This document shows, one piece after another, positions 24,557 through 33,865 of a stretch of 64,000 nt of DNA; positions within the stretch are counted from its first letter, which is position 1; every line of letters starts with the position of its first letter. Origin of the DNA: JAWQFO01 sp033436665 (GTDB lineage: Bacteria; Pseudomonadota; Alphaproteobacteria; Rhodobacterales; Rhodobacteraceae); the NCBI RefSeq assembly GCF_033436665.1, contig NZ_JAWQFO010000003.1, forward strand, positions 124,001 through 188,000, in the 5' to 3' direction. The notes under the pieces were generated by a model. That model was given only the letters and a program-made list of their open reading frames with translations. It was not told the origin of the DNA and ran no database searches. Position numbers and translations under genes: made by a program.

Positions 24557-25660
24557 TCAGATCTTGTCGGACAGCAGCACCGCCGAAGTGAGCAGCGCGA
24601 GAATGGTCCGTGTCGGGCTCAGCGGGCTTTCCGTCGCCAGCACGGTATCGTTCGGGTTGATCTCGAAGTTGCGCGCGGCGAAAAGCCCGTCGGCCGAGGT
24701 CAGATCGAGCGTGAAGACCACCTGCCGCTTTTCCGGGCCGGTGCCGTCCGGACGCACCGAGCCTTCGGGGTATTCGCGCAGGATCAGCACGCCCTTGGGG
24801 TCGGCGGTGTTGTCGGCAAGACCACCGCTGATCGAGATCGCCTCGAGCGCGGTGATGTACTCCTTCTCGAAATAGACCAGCCGTTCGGAGCCTGTGGCGC
24901 CGAGCGCGATGAAATAACGGTCGTCCTCTTCGACAATGACCTTGTCGTCGCCGCGCAGCGCAATGTTACGCGAGGCATCTTCGAATAGCGCCTCGGCGCG
25001 AATTTCGTAGGACTGGCTGCCGCGGATCAGACGCACGACCGGGTTGCGCAGGCTCGAATCCACACCGCCGGCCTGCGACAGCAACGACAGAATGGTGTAG
25101 TCCCGGCCCGGCAGCGGATAGCTTCCGGGCTGCCTCACGCCGCGCACGACGTCGACCGAGTTCGACTGACCCGGACGATGCGCGAGTTGCACCTGCGCCG
25201 AGGGCACGATCATCTCGAGATCGGACTGGATCTTGCGGCGCGCGTCGTCGGTGGTCAGGCCCCGCACCACGACCTCGTCCACGTAGGGCACGAAGATGGT
25301 CCCGTCCGGCGAGACCGTCAGGCCCTGGATGTTGACGTTCTTCTCGGTTGGCGCGGTCAGAAGCGAGTTGTCCTGGCTGTCCCAGATGACCAGGTCGATA
25401 AAATCGCCGGTCCGGATCACGTTCGACGCAGGGCCCTTGCCGTTGCTGAGCCAGTGGTACTGCCCACTCCAGCCGGTCACCGGCCAGGTCCGGATGGCGG
25501 GCACGTTCGCACGGGTCACGGGAACGATCGCGATGTCGTTGTTGGTCTGCTTGCCTTCGCGGACGATTTCCCTCTGGATGGCAGCCCCGCGGGGCGTGTT
25601 GCAGGCCGCGGCGGTCAGCACCATGACCAGCGCCATCAGAATTTTGAGTGAAAAGCGCAA
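24557..25660 (-). CDS. Outer-membrane polysaccharide export lipoprotein (Wza/KpsD/CtrA family)
   Basis: A 367-residue protein with a lipoprotein signal ending LTAAAC (Cys about residue 20). It then carries the polysaccharide-export domain (VIRTGDFIDLVIWDSQDNS, VSPDGTIFVPYVDEVVVRGLT) and two SLBB-like domains (RGVRQPGSYPLPGRDYTIL; LVYFEKEYITALEAISISGGL), ending with a hydrophobic tail. It would form the outer-membrane exit channel with KpsE. TTG is the probable start, with GAGGGAG 6 bases upstream. ATG 25636 would leave an unusually short signal. It is separated from kpsMET by gap. Confidence 0.88.
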   Translation of the reverse strand: MRFSLKILMALVMVLTAAACNTPRGAAIQREIVREGKQTNNDIAIVPVTRANVPAIRTWPVTGWSGQYHWLSNGKGPASNVIRTGDFIDLVIWDSQDNSLLTAPTEKNVNIQGLTVSPDGTIFVPYVDEVVVRGLTTDDARRKIQSDLEMIVPSAQVQLAHRPGQSNSVDVVRGVRQPGSYPLPGRDYTILSLLSQAGGVDSSLRNPVVRLIRGSQSYEIRAEALFEDASRNIALRGDDKVIVEEDDRYFIALGATGSERLVYFEKEYITALEAISISGGLADNTADPKGVLILREYPEGSVRPDGTGPEKRQVVFTLDLTSADGLFAARNFEINPNDTVLATESPLSPTRTILALLTSAVLLSDKI

Positions 25661-25951
25661 CTCGGCTCCCTCGGTTCGCCTGTCCCGTCGGATTCAAGCG
25701 CTTGATACAGCCAAACGACCGGCAGGGACAATCAATCCGCTGCGGAAACCCGAACAAGACGTCGAGTGCGGCACCAGCGCCGCACTTTTCAACTGCCAAT
25801 AGGTTAACGCAGCTCGGTCGGGAAGTCCCGCACGAGATTGCGCGCGCCTGCCGTTAATCGCCGGTGTCGCGACCGGTCGGGCGGCTAACCGTCGCGTCAG
25901 GTTTTTCGATCAGGTTCCCAAGGTCCCCTCCGCCGTCCGCGAGTGTTCCCG

Positions 25952-27028
25952 ATGTCCGAAACCTCCCCGATCCTGTCGCTGCCATACATCCAGCCGAGCC
26001 AGGCGCAAAAGCACGTCACGCACAACGAGGCGCTGCGGCTCCTAGATGTCGTCACGCAGCTTGGCGTGGTCTCGGACGAGATGACCGGCCCGCCCGCGGC
26101 GCCTCAGACCGGCGACCGGTACATTCTTCCGCCCACGCCGTCCGGCGCGTGGGCCGGGCAGGGCCGCGCGGTGGCGCTTTACGACGCCGGCGCCTGGATC
26201 TTTCACGCGCCGCGCGCCGGATGGCGCGCCTATGTGCTCGACCGGCAGATCCTGACCGTCTTCGACGGCACCGACTGGATCGACCTCGACGACGCCGAGT
26301 TTCAGGACATCGAGGCGCTGGGGCTCGGCATGGCCTCGCTGCCGGGAACGCCGTTCTCGGCCAAGCTGAACGCTGCACTCTGGACCGCGCTCTACGACGC
26401 CGACGGTGGCAACGGGAGCCTGATGCAGACCCTGAACCGCGAGACCTCCGCGGATGATGCCGGGCTCGTGCTGCAGACCGATTTCTCCACCCGGGCGCTG
26501 ATCGGGCATTTCGGCTCGGACCGGCTGCGTCTGGCGACCTCGCCGGACGGCGCCAGTTTCCGCGACGGGATCAGCATCGACGGGGCCAGCGGGATCGTCG
26601 ACCAGCCCACATTGCCGCGGTTTGCCGCCTACACGAACTTCGACAACTTCGGAGCCGCCGACGCCTGGACCACGCTTTCGATCAACACTGCAGAGTACAA
26701 CGATCAACTGGCCTTCGACGCCGGTACCGGAGCCTTCACCGCGCCGGTCGACGGCACCTATGTCTTCGGCGCGGCGCTGGTGTTCAAGCTCGACAGCAAT
26801 GCAGGTGCGAAGATGGGCGGGCGCCTGCTGGTGAACGGCGCGAACGTGATGCGCGGCTCGCGCGGGCAGATCAGCGCAGCGCACGAGGACCAGGAGACGA
26901 CGCTGTCGATCCACGCCTTTGCAGCGCTGTCTGCCGGGGACACGGTGGAACTGCAGGGCCGGATGCGGGATTTCAGCGGTTACTTCCTGGGCGGTGAAAC
27001 GGCGTTCTGGGGGGCCAAGATCGGGTGA
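25952..27028 (+). CDS. DUF2793 protein with C-terminal C1q/jelly-roll-like domain
   Basis: A 358-residue protein without signal peptide. The N-terminal part (about 6-95) has the DUF2793 pattern LPYIQPSQAQKHVTHNEALR, GDRYILPP and WIFHAPRAGWRAYVLD. A middle linker follows, then a C-terminal domain (about 225-358) with FTAPVDGTYVFGAALVF, the C1q/TNF-like signature. DUF2793 is found in phage and gene-transfer-agent associated spike or tail proteins of alphaproteobacteria, and C1q-like domains are often receptor-binding tips. Placement beside capsule genes would fit a capsule-binding spike. ATG 25952 is used, and a GTG 9 bases earlier is the alternative. The upstream 290-base divergent gap shows no other feature. 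Confidence 0.72.
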   Translation: MSETSPILSLPYIQPSQAQKHVTHNEALRLLDVVTQLGVVSDEMTGPPAAPQTGDRYILPPTPSGAWAGQGRAVALYDAGAWIFHAPRAGWRAYVLDRQILTVFDGTDWIDLDDAEFQDIEALGLGMASLPGTPFSAKLNAALWTALYDADGGNGSLMQTLNRETSADDAGLVLQTDFSTRALIGHFGSDRLRLATSPDGASFRDGISIDGASGIVDQPTLPRFAAYTNFDNFGAADAWTTLSINTAEYNDQLAFDAGTGAFTAPVDGTYVFGAALVFKLDSNAGAKMGGRLLVNGANVMRGSRGQISAAHEDQETTLSIHAFAALSAGDTVELQGRMRDFSGYFLGGETAFWGAKIG

Positions 27029-27031
27029 CGG

Positions 27032-29545
27032 TCAGAGGTCGATATCGTCGACCAGCCGACCGAGCGGACCCGAAAAGCCGACCTTGAAGACATCGCCGCC
27101 GCCGAAGTCGAAGGCCACGGTATCACCCTGCTTCTCGGCGAATTTCGATACCAGCCGATTGGCCGTCATGCGCCCGCCGCCCCAGGCCGCGGGCAGAAAT
27201 TCGAGCGTGTCGGTGCCGTGACGGAAATCCTGCACCCGGTCCCTGCCGCCCGAGAAGACGAAGACATCCGCGCCGGCGTTGCCGGTCAGCAAGTCGTTGC
27301 CCGGACCCCCGGCCAGCGTGTCGCGCCCGCCGCCGCCGCGCAGTACGTCGTGTCCGGTGCCACCGGAGACCCTGTCATTTCCGCCGCCGCCCGAGAGTCG
27401 GTCGATCCCGCCGTCACCGAAAAGCCGGTCGCGCCCGGCCCCTCCCGAGAGCGTGTCCTGACCGCCCTGCCCGCGCAGCAGATCGGAGCCGCCCGCTCCG
27501 GACAGGCGGTCGTCACCCCCACCGCCCTTGACCAGGTCGCGATCGCCGCCGCCGTCCAGTCGGTCCTGCCCCGGCCCGCCGAGAAGCGTATCACGCCCGG
27601 CGCCTCCCTTCAGCATGTCGCCGTTGCGCAGCCCGACAAGGCGGTCGTTCCCGCCGGCTCCGCGCAGGTGATCCGCCGACCCGGTCCCGGTGATTTCGTC
27701 GCCGTGGCGCGACCCCGACACGATCTCGATCCCCTTGAGAACATCACCCCGGGCATCGCCGCTGCTGGAGGTCATCCGCGCCAGCGACAGGCGCAGGCCT
27801 TGGGTCGAAGATGCGTAATCCGCCACGTCGCGCCCCGCACCGCCGACCAACGTGTCCGCGCCGCCCGCGCCGAGCAGCGTGTCGTTTCCGCCGCCGCCCT
27901 CGATCCGCTCCGCACCGCGTGTCCCGAAGAGGCGGTCGTTGCCCGGCCCGCCTCGGATCGGCGTGTCCTTGTCGATGTTCGGCCGCGGTGCCGGGACCGG
28001 GCGCGGCTGCGGCTCCGATGACGCTTCGGTGTCGCCGGCAGACGCTGCCGATGCGTCGTGCAGCGTGTGGTCCAGAGCGACCGGACCGGCGGCCTTGAGC
28101 TGCGCCGCGCTCAGGCTGCCGCCGCCCGCGCTGCGGATCGTCAGGATCTCGTTGCGGAAGCTCAAAACGGCCCCGGAGGCGGTGCTGTCCACGTCGATCT
28201 GCCCGAAACGGCGCAGCATCGGCCAGTCGGACAGGTCGAGCCGGTCGCCTCCTTTTTCGAAGTCGAGGATCGTGTCACGGCCGCCATCGTGGCTGAGCAC
28301 GAAAAGATCGTCGCCCGCCCCGCCGCGCAACACGTCATTTCCGGCACCGTCGATCAGGACGTCGTTACCGCCGTTCCCTTTCAAGGTATCGTTGCCCTCG
28401 GCGCCCAGCAGGATGTCGTCGCCCGCGCCGCTGGCGATGTCGTCGTGGGACGCCGCGCCGACTCGGGTATCGCCCGGTGCGCCTGTGCCCACGCTGAGAT
28501 GGGTGATCCCGATCTCTCGTCCGCTCCCGGCGAAGATCTGCAGCCTGCCACCGTCAGCGAACAGCGACAGCCCGCCCACCGACTCGAGCGTCGTGGCGTT
28601 GGTGTCGGCCTGCACGGCGCGCAGCACCAGCCGACCGTCGGGCATCAGTTCGAGCAGCGTGACGCCGTCGTCCGACCCGGCGGCGGCGACGAAGGCGCGG
28701 TCGCCCTGCTTGGCGACGGCCAGTTCGGTCACCGACTGGAATCGCGTCGCGCGGCTGTCGAGCACGTGATCCGTGGCCTGAAGCACGCCACCTGCACCAA
28801 GTTTGAAGACGCTGAGCGACGACGTGGCCTGCCCGGCGGCGATGGCGAAGCTGGCGCCCTTGATCCGCACGGTTTCGATATCGCTGATGTTGCCCATGCC
28901 GACATCGCCCCCGAAGCCTTCGGCGGAGACGTCCGCGAACCCGGCGGCCGAGATCGCATGCGACCGGATCGAGGTGCCGTCATGTGTCGCGCTGAGCGCA
29001 TAGGCGCTCCCGCCGGATGTCGCGACGCCAAGCGCGCTGACCACGCCGGAGTCGAGCGCCGTCGAATCCACCCGGCTCATTGCCCCGTCGACGGACAGCG
29101 CGTGCAGATGCAGCGCCGCAGGACCATGGTGCGCTGCGACAAGATAGTCCGCGCCGCCGATCTCGACCGGCTGCAAGGCGACCATGCTCGCGGCCGGCCC
29201 GCCGGAGGACGCGAAGCCGACCGAGCCGTTGATGTCGCCTTTCGCGTTCAGGGTGAACAGCGGATAGGCCGCGAAGTTGCGGCCCATGCTCGCGATGTAA
29301 CTGTCGCCGGCAATGGTCAGGCTTGCGCTCTGTTCGGGGCGCAGGCCCGATCCCGAGGTGGTCTGCCGGTCGTCGAGTGTCACGGAACCGGATTCGACCT
29401 CGAACACGGTGATGCCCGGTGACGTGCGCGTGGTCACGTAAAGATGCCAGATGCCGCCGACCCGCAGCGCGTCGATGTCCGACACTCCGCGGACATGACT
29501 GGCCTGCGCGCCCTGGATCACGCCCTCGCGTGTCAGTTCCCACAT
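27032..29545 (-). CDS. Large RTX (hemolysin-type calcium-binding repeat) protein
   Basis: An 837-residue acidic protein. Residues 1-360 form a repetitive beta-rich, propeller-like region (repeats with ADYLVAAHH, RAFVAAAGSDDG). A first short RTX block (about 371-425) is followed by FDFE-type ILDFEKGGDRLDL. A Pro/Glu linker (509-523) precedes a long block of GGxGxDxLxG nonapeptides (about 531-790). The C-terminus (VFVFSGGRDRVQDFRHGTDTLEF) resembles a type I secretion signal region. Such proteins are secreted and fold on calcium. No type I secretion ABC/MFP pair is encoded here. Convergent with the DUF2793 gene, 3 bases apart. Confidence 0.85.
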   Translation of the reverse strand: MWELTREGVIQGAQASHVRGVSDIDALRVGGIWHLYVTTRTSPGITVFEVESGSVTLDDRQTTSGSGLRPEQSASLTIAGDSYIASMGRNFAAYPLFTLNAKGDINGSVGFASSGGPAASMVALQPVEIGGADYLVAAHHGPAALHLHALSVDGAMSRVDSTALDSGVVSALGVATSGGSAYALSATHDGTSIRSHAISAAGFADVSAEGFGGDVGMGNISDIETVRIKGASFAIAAGQATSSLSVFKLGAGGVLQATDHVLDSRATRFQSVTELAVAKQGDRAFVAAAGSDDGVTLLELMPDGRLVLRAVQADTNATTLESVGGLSLFADGGRLQIFAGSGREIGITHLSVGTGAPGDTRVGAASHDDIASGAGDDILLGAEGNDTLKGNGGNDVLIDGAGNDVLRGGAGDDLFVLSHDGGRDTILDFEKGGDRLDLSDWPMLRRFGQIDVDSTASGAVLSFRNEILTIRSAGGGSLSAAQLKAAGPVALDHTLHDASAASAGDTEASSEPQPRPVPAPRPNIDKDTPIRGGPGNDRLFGTRGAERIEGGGGNDTLLGAGGADTLVGGAGRDVADYASSTQGLRLSLARMTSSSGDARGDVLKGIEIVSGSRHGDEITGTGSADHLRGAGGNDRLVGLRNGDMLKGGAGRDTLLGGPGQDRLDGGGDRDLVKGGGGDDRLSGAGGSDLLRGQGGQDTLSGGAGRDRLFGDGGIDRLSGGGGNDRVSGGTGHDVLRGGGGRDTLAGGPGNDLLTGNAGADVFVFSGGRDRVQDFRHGTDTLEFLPAAWGGGRMTANRLVSKFAEKQGDTVAFDFGGGDVFKVGFSGPLGRLVDDIDL

Positions 29546-29678
29546 GATTTCACCCCCGGTGCACCTTTGCGTGCGAGCGGGAGTGTCACCGCCGCGGATT
29601 AAGACCGCTTTGGGAAATTGTGGCGCGCAAAAGGCGCTTAGCTAGAATGCCGCGGGCCAGGCACGCCGGCGCCGCCTT

Positions 29679-31628
29679 TCACGCGTCGGGAAAGACTCTC
29701 AGCCCGACATCGTCGAGCAGCCGGCGCCAGACGTAGTAATCGGTGAAATATCCGGTGTGCCCGCCTGCGGGAACGCTCAGGTTGGCTTCGATCCCGGTGT
29801 CCTCGTCGATCCGGGTGCCGACGAAATCATCCTTGCGGAAGATGTTGATCCAGCGCGTTCCCGGCGACATGTCTTCGACCGAGGCCTGGAAGAACTCCTT
29901 GAAATAGCGCCGATAGATATGGGTGACCGGCGAGCCCATGGTGATGAGCGTCACCTTAGGGCTGTCGAACTTCGCCAGCAGCGCCTTGACCTCGGCATCC
30001 TGCAGCATCTGGGTCGCGATCACAGTGCCCTGCGAATGCGACAGCACCGTAACGTATTTCGGCGTCACCGTTTCGAGCCCGTATTTCAGAACCAGCCGGA
30101 AGCGGTTGTTGATCTCGGCGCGTTCGCGGAAATTGACCTTGCGCTCGGCGTAACCGGCGCGCCAGCGGCAGCGGTCCTGGATCGCGTAGGTGACGATGTC
30201 GCGCACCACGCCGAGCCCGCCGGCGAGGTAATCGGAGAACTGGTAGATCACCACGCCGAGGGCCAGCAGCACCGCGGCCGCGACCGCGTTGTAGCGGGTC
30301 AGCCGGTCTGCGAGATCGTCGCGGAAGGCCTGGGTGAACGCGGCGGGATCGAGGTTGATGACGGTCAGCAACGCAAGCACGGTGAAGATCACCAGCAGCG
30401 ACAGGCCCAGAAGCACCCGAATTCCGGGATTGAGCAACGCCCGGCTGAAGATCTCGGGCTTGGTGTAAAGCTCTTCGCGCCTGTGATAGCGCGCGATCAT
30501 CAGCGCCACCGCGCCGAGCAGGACGACCAGCACGCAGGCGGTCGCGGTGCTGAGGGTCTGAAGGGCCGCGCCGAGGTTGCGGTCGAACAGGATAAAGAAC
30601 ATCCCGTCATTGCCCTCGGGCAGCGAACTGGTGCCGAATTCGACCGAGTTTATGAGCTTGCGCGCCAGCAGCCAGAGCGTCGAACTCGAGACCATCCAAA
30701 AGATGATCATCGCCGAACAGATCGCGGGATAGATCACACGGCGCCCGGAAATGCCATCCTCGGGCGCCGGCCTCGGGCGCGAGAACCACGAGACCGGGTA
30801 GTTGAGCACCGCGATCAGCACCGCCATCACCCAGGAGATGCTCAGAACGCTGATGGATCCGGCGGTGTAGCAGTCGAGGCTCGGCAGGAAGCGCATCAGT
30901 TCCTGTTCCGGGACCGGTTCGCACCAGTCCGTGGGAATCTGGATACCGAGGCTCGCCGAAACCGCCACCAGCGAAATCGCGACGCCCAGCAGCGTCATGC
31001 CGCGGCCGAAGATGCGCACGAGATAGGTGCGCGCGACGCGCAGCCAGACGTAGAGGCCCACGATGAAGGTGAAGACGCCGTGCAGGTAGAAGACCCAGCG
31101 CACCGGGAAATTGTCACCCACCGTGAAGACGGGTGTCAGGTCGATCAGCAGGATGACGACGCCAATCAGCAGAGCCGCGTTCACCGGGGCGATCAGGCCG
31201 TAGAAGATCCAGGTGAACAGATGCACCAGGCCGATGGGAAAGAAGTCGCGGTTGCTCTCGGCATTTTCCATGGCGAGATAGCCAAGGCCCAGCACGACGC
31301 GCAGCAGGTCGAAGGCGGTCCAGAACGGGCCCTTCGGCGCCGGAGACTTGTCGGCCCAGTAGACCTCGACGAAAAGTGCGTCGTCGTCGTCGTCGTCGCC
31401 GGGCATCGCCTTTTTCACGCGCCGCAGGTGTACTGGGAAAAGCTTGGCGCGGCGCTTTTCGGGTGTGAAGCCATCCTCCACAAGCTCGATCACGTCGCGC
31501 TCGATCTCGACCGGGTGGCGTTCGTGCGGAGGGACCTCGGCGATGGCAGCCCCGGTGATCTCGTTGATGGTTTCGCCGGGTTTCTGTTCACCGATGCCGT
31601 GAACCGCGATGATCAGGTGGTCGCTCAA
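29679..31628 (-). CDS. Polytopic membrane protein with alpha/beta-hydrolase motifs
   Basis: A 649-residue protein. The N-terminus has the lipase-like oxyanion motif AVHGIGEQ (residues 8-15), then an acidic DDDDDD run, then about eight predicted membrane helices between residues 110 and 480. The C-terminal part has a nucleophile elbow SHSQGT (S532 as predicted nucleophile), MGSP strand and candidate Asp (KDD near 600) and His (GGH, 624). The hydrolase fold therefore seems split by the membrane block. Function is not known. A lipid or ester substrate near the membrane is a guess. It is monocistronic. Confidence 0.7.
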   Translation of the reverse strand: MSDHLIIAVHGIGEQKPGETINEITGAAIAEVPPHERHPVEIERDVIELVEDGFTPEKRRAKLFPVHLRRVKKAMPGDDDDDDALFVEVYWADKSPAPKGPFWTAFDLLRVVLGLGYLAMENAESNRDFFPIGLVHLFTWIFYGLIAPVNAALLIGVVILLIDLTPVFTVGDNFPVRWVFYLHGVFTFIVGLYVWLRVARTYLVRIFGRGMTLLGVAISLVAVSASLGIQIPTDWCEPVPEQELMRFLPSLDCYTAGSISVLSISWVMAVLIAVLNYPVSWFSRPRPAPEDGISGRRVIYPAICSAMIIFWMVSSSTLWLLARKLINSVEFGTSSLPEGNDGMFFILFDRNLGAALQTLSTATACVLVVLLGAVALMIARYHRREELYTKPEIFSRALLNPGIRVLLGLSLLVIFTVLALLTVINLDPAAFTQAFRDDLADRLTRYNAVAAAVLLALGVVIYQFSDYLAGGLGVVRDIVTYAIQDRCRWRAGYAERKVNFRERAEINNRFRLVLKYGLETVTPKYVTVLSHSQGTVIATQMLQDAEVKALLAKFDSPKVTLITMGSPVTHIYRRYFKEFFQASVEDMSPGTRWINIFRKDDFVGTRIDEDTGIEANLSVPAGGHTGYFTDYYVWRRLLDDVGLRVFPDA

Positions 31629-31724
31629 TCAAATCACCCCCGTCCTCAAATGACGTAACGGTAACACAACCAAAGCGCGTCATTAACCTTTTGGTTGAAG
31701 CGGGGAACTGCATGTTGCCCGTAA

Positions 31725-33050
31725 TCACCGGTCGGCGAGGGCAAACCCTGCATAAACCGCGGGCATGACCGCACGCCGTGCCCGGCCAAGCGGAAAGCGT
31801 GTCAGCGGACGCCGCATCGCCTCGGGGTAGTCGTCGGGTGTGCGGCCCGCGACGAGGCCGGCCAGCAGCCGGCCGGAATGGCTGCCCATCGCGACGCCGT
31901 TTCCGTGATAGCACAGCCCGGCCCAGAGACCCGGCGATCCGGGCACCGGCCCGACATAGGGCATCAGGTCACGGGCGATGCTGACCAGTCCGGACCAGCT
32001 GTGCGGCACGTCGACCTGTGCCCAGGCCGGAAACATCGCCCGGAAGTCGCGCAGGACCGCCGCGCGGGCCGCGCGCTCGGGGATCTGCCCGGTCAGGATC
32101 CCGCCGCGCATGCCGAACAGGAACCGCCGGTCCGGCATCAGGCGGAAGTAATGCAGCAAGTTGCGCGTGTCATAAGACATCTGGTCCGAGGTCCAGCCGG
32201 CGTCCTGCAGTTCGCGTTCTTCCAGCGGTCGGGTCACCAGGACGGTCGATTGCGCCGGCATGTAGCGCCCGGCAAGCCACGCGGGCACGTCCTCGGAGGA
32301 ATAGCCGTTCGTGGCGACGATGACCTGCGGCGCCGAGACCTCGCCCGAAGGGGTGCGCAGCCGGTAGGTCCGCCCGTCACGGTCCAGCCGTTCGACCGGC
32401 GTGTCGTGGAAGATCCGGACGCCGCGCGCGACTGCCGCATCAGCGAGCCCCAGGAGATACTTGCGCGGGTTCAGACCGAACCCCAGCGGGATCGTCAGCC
32501 CGCCGTGCCACGGACCGGAGAGCCCCAGATCATCCAGCGCGTCGCGCGGGTGCTCTTCGGCTTGGACGCCGTAATTCTCCGCCACCGCGGCGGCCTGGTC
32601 GGGGAAGCCCGCCGCATCACGCGCGCGGTGCGCCAGCATGGTCTCGCCGCGCGAATGGCGGTCCACGTCGAGGCCGAGCCGGTCGACGAGGCCTTCGACC
32701 GTCTCGATAGCCGCCCGTTCGGCCCTGCGCCACGCGATCCGCCCGTCGCGTCCGAAACGACGGTCGAGCGCTGCGTCCTCGGCCTTCGAGCCGCCGAGGC
32801 AGCAGAACCCGCCATTGCGCCCCGAGGCACCCCAGCCGACGTGATGTGCCTCGAGCACGGCGACGGATGCGCCGCTCTCTGCGAGATGCAGCGCCGCCGA
32901 AAGCCCGGTGAAGCCTCCGCCGATGATCGCCACGTCGCAGGTGATATCGCCGGTCAGTGCTGCATGCGCATTCAGTTTCGCGGTCTCGTCCCACCAGCAG
33001 CCCGACCGCGGACCGGGCCCGTAGGCATAGGCCGAAAAGATGCGCCTCAT
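31725..33050 (-). CDS. puuB: FAD-dependent amine oxidoreductase (PuuB/DadA-like)
   Basis: A 441-residue flavoprotein of the DAO family. The dinucleotide motif CDVAIIGGGFTGLSAALHLAE is at about 38-58, with HHVGWGASGRNGGF after it and the C-terminal GLCYHGNGVAMGSHSGRLLA. The resemblance is to gamma-glutamylputrescine oxidase PuuB. It is the last gene of the potFGHI operon and overlaps potI by 4 bases, which supports a role in oxidation of polyamines or their glutamyl adducts. The exact substrate is not certain. Confidence 0.82.
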   Translation of the reverse strand: MRRIFSAYAYGPGPRSGCWWDETAKLNAHAALTGDITCDVAIIGGGFTGLSAALHLAESGASVAVLEAHHVGWGASGRNGGFCCLGGSKAEDAALDRRFGRDGRIAWRRAERAAIETVEGLVDRLGLDVDRHSRGETMLAHRARDAAGFPDQAAAVAENYGVQAEEHPRDALDDLGLSGPWHGGLTIPLGFGLNPRKYLLGLADAAVARGVRIFHDTPVERLDRDGRTYRLRTPSGEVSAPQVIVATNGYSSEDVPAWLAGRYMPAQSTVLVTRPLEERELQDAGWTSDQMSYDTRNLLHYFRLMPDRRFLFGMRGGILTGQIPERAARAAVLRDFRAMFPAWAQVDVPHSWSGLVSIARDLMPYVGPVPGSPGLWAGLCYHGNGVAMGSHSGRLLAGLVAGRTPDDYPEAMRRPLTRFPLGRARRAVMPAVYAGFALADR

Positions 33051-33865
33051 TGCGCGCGTGCCGCGGCCTGTTCCTCGCGCTGCTGGCGCAGGGTGTTGCG
33101 CTTGGAAACCAGCGATGCGGTGATCACGCCGACGGTGACAATGGCGATCATGATGGTCGACAGCGCGTTGATCTCGGGCGAGACACCCAGCCGCACGGCC
33201 GAGAAGATCTTGATCGGCAGCGTGGTCGCCGAGGGACCGGCGGTAAAGCTCGCGATCACCAGATCGTCGAGCGACAGCGTGAAGGCCAGCAGCCAGCCCG
33301 AGATCACCGCCGGCGCGATGATCGGCAGGGTCACCAGCCGGAACGCCTCGAAGGGCGAGCAACCGAGGTCGAGCGCGGCCTCTTCCAGCGATTCGTCGAA
33401 GGTCATCAGGCGCGAGGAGACCACGACCGAGACATAGCACATCGCGAATGTGGTATGCGCCAGCACGATGGTCAGAACGCCCCGGTCGAGCCCGATGCCG
33501 ATGAAGAGAAGCAGCAGCGACAGGCCGGTGATGACCTCCGGCATGACCAGCGGCGCGTAGATCATGCCCGAGAACAGCGTGCGCCCGGAGAAGCGACCCT
33601 CGCGCACCAAAACGTAGGCCGCCATGGTGCCCAGAACCGTCGCCAGCGTCGACGAGGCCACGGCGACCCGCAGCGTGACCCAGGCCGCGTCGAGAAAGGC
33701 CTCGTTGCGCAGAAGCTCGCCGTACCAATTGGTGGAGAAGCCCGCCCAGACGGTCACCAGCTTCGATTCGTTGAACGAATAGATCACCAGGATGACCATC
33801 GGCAGGTAGAGGAACGCGAAGCCAAGGGTCAGGGAGGTGACGTTGAACCAGCTCAGTCTGTTCAT
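33047..33865 (-). CDS. potI: Polyamine ABC transporter permease (PotI/PotC type)
   Basis: A 272-residue inner-membrane permease with six helices. It starts near LGFAFLYLPMVILVIYSFNES, and the EAA loop EEAALDLGCSPFEAFRLVTLPIIAPA is intact. The short cytosolic tail is basic. ATG 33865 overlaps the potH stop by 4 bases. It pairs with PotH to form the channel for putrescine/spermidine-type substrates. Confidence 0.93.
   Translation of the reverse strand: MNRLSWFNVTSLTLGFAFLYLPMVILVIYSFNESKLVTVWAGFSTNWYGELLRNEAFLDAAWVTLRVAVASSTLATVLGTMAAYVLVREGRFSGRTLFSGMIYAPLVMPEVITGLSLLLLFIGIGLDRGVLTIVLAHTTFAMCYVSVVVSSRLMTFDESLEEAALDLGCSPFEAFRLVTLPIIAPAVISGWLLAFTLSLDDLVIASFTAGPSATTLPIKIFSAVRLGVSPEINALSTIMIAIVTVGVITASLVSKRNTLRQQREEQAAARAQ

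Noticed and set aside
27282..27960. CRISPR or tandem DNA repeat
   Set aside because: The periodicity comes from the RTX nonapeptide coding repeats; units are 27 bases and degenerate, with no spacer pattern.
31380..31398. GTC trinucleotide repeat as a phase-variable tract
   Set aside because: It encodes a run of six Asp in frame. Length changes would not shift the frame, and the tract is short.
27218..31658. Long plus-strand frames opposite the RTX gene and the membrane hydrolase
   Set aside because: Repetitive or low-complexity mirror translations of real minus-strand genes, without ribosome-binding sites or motifs.
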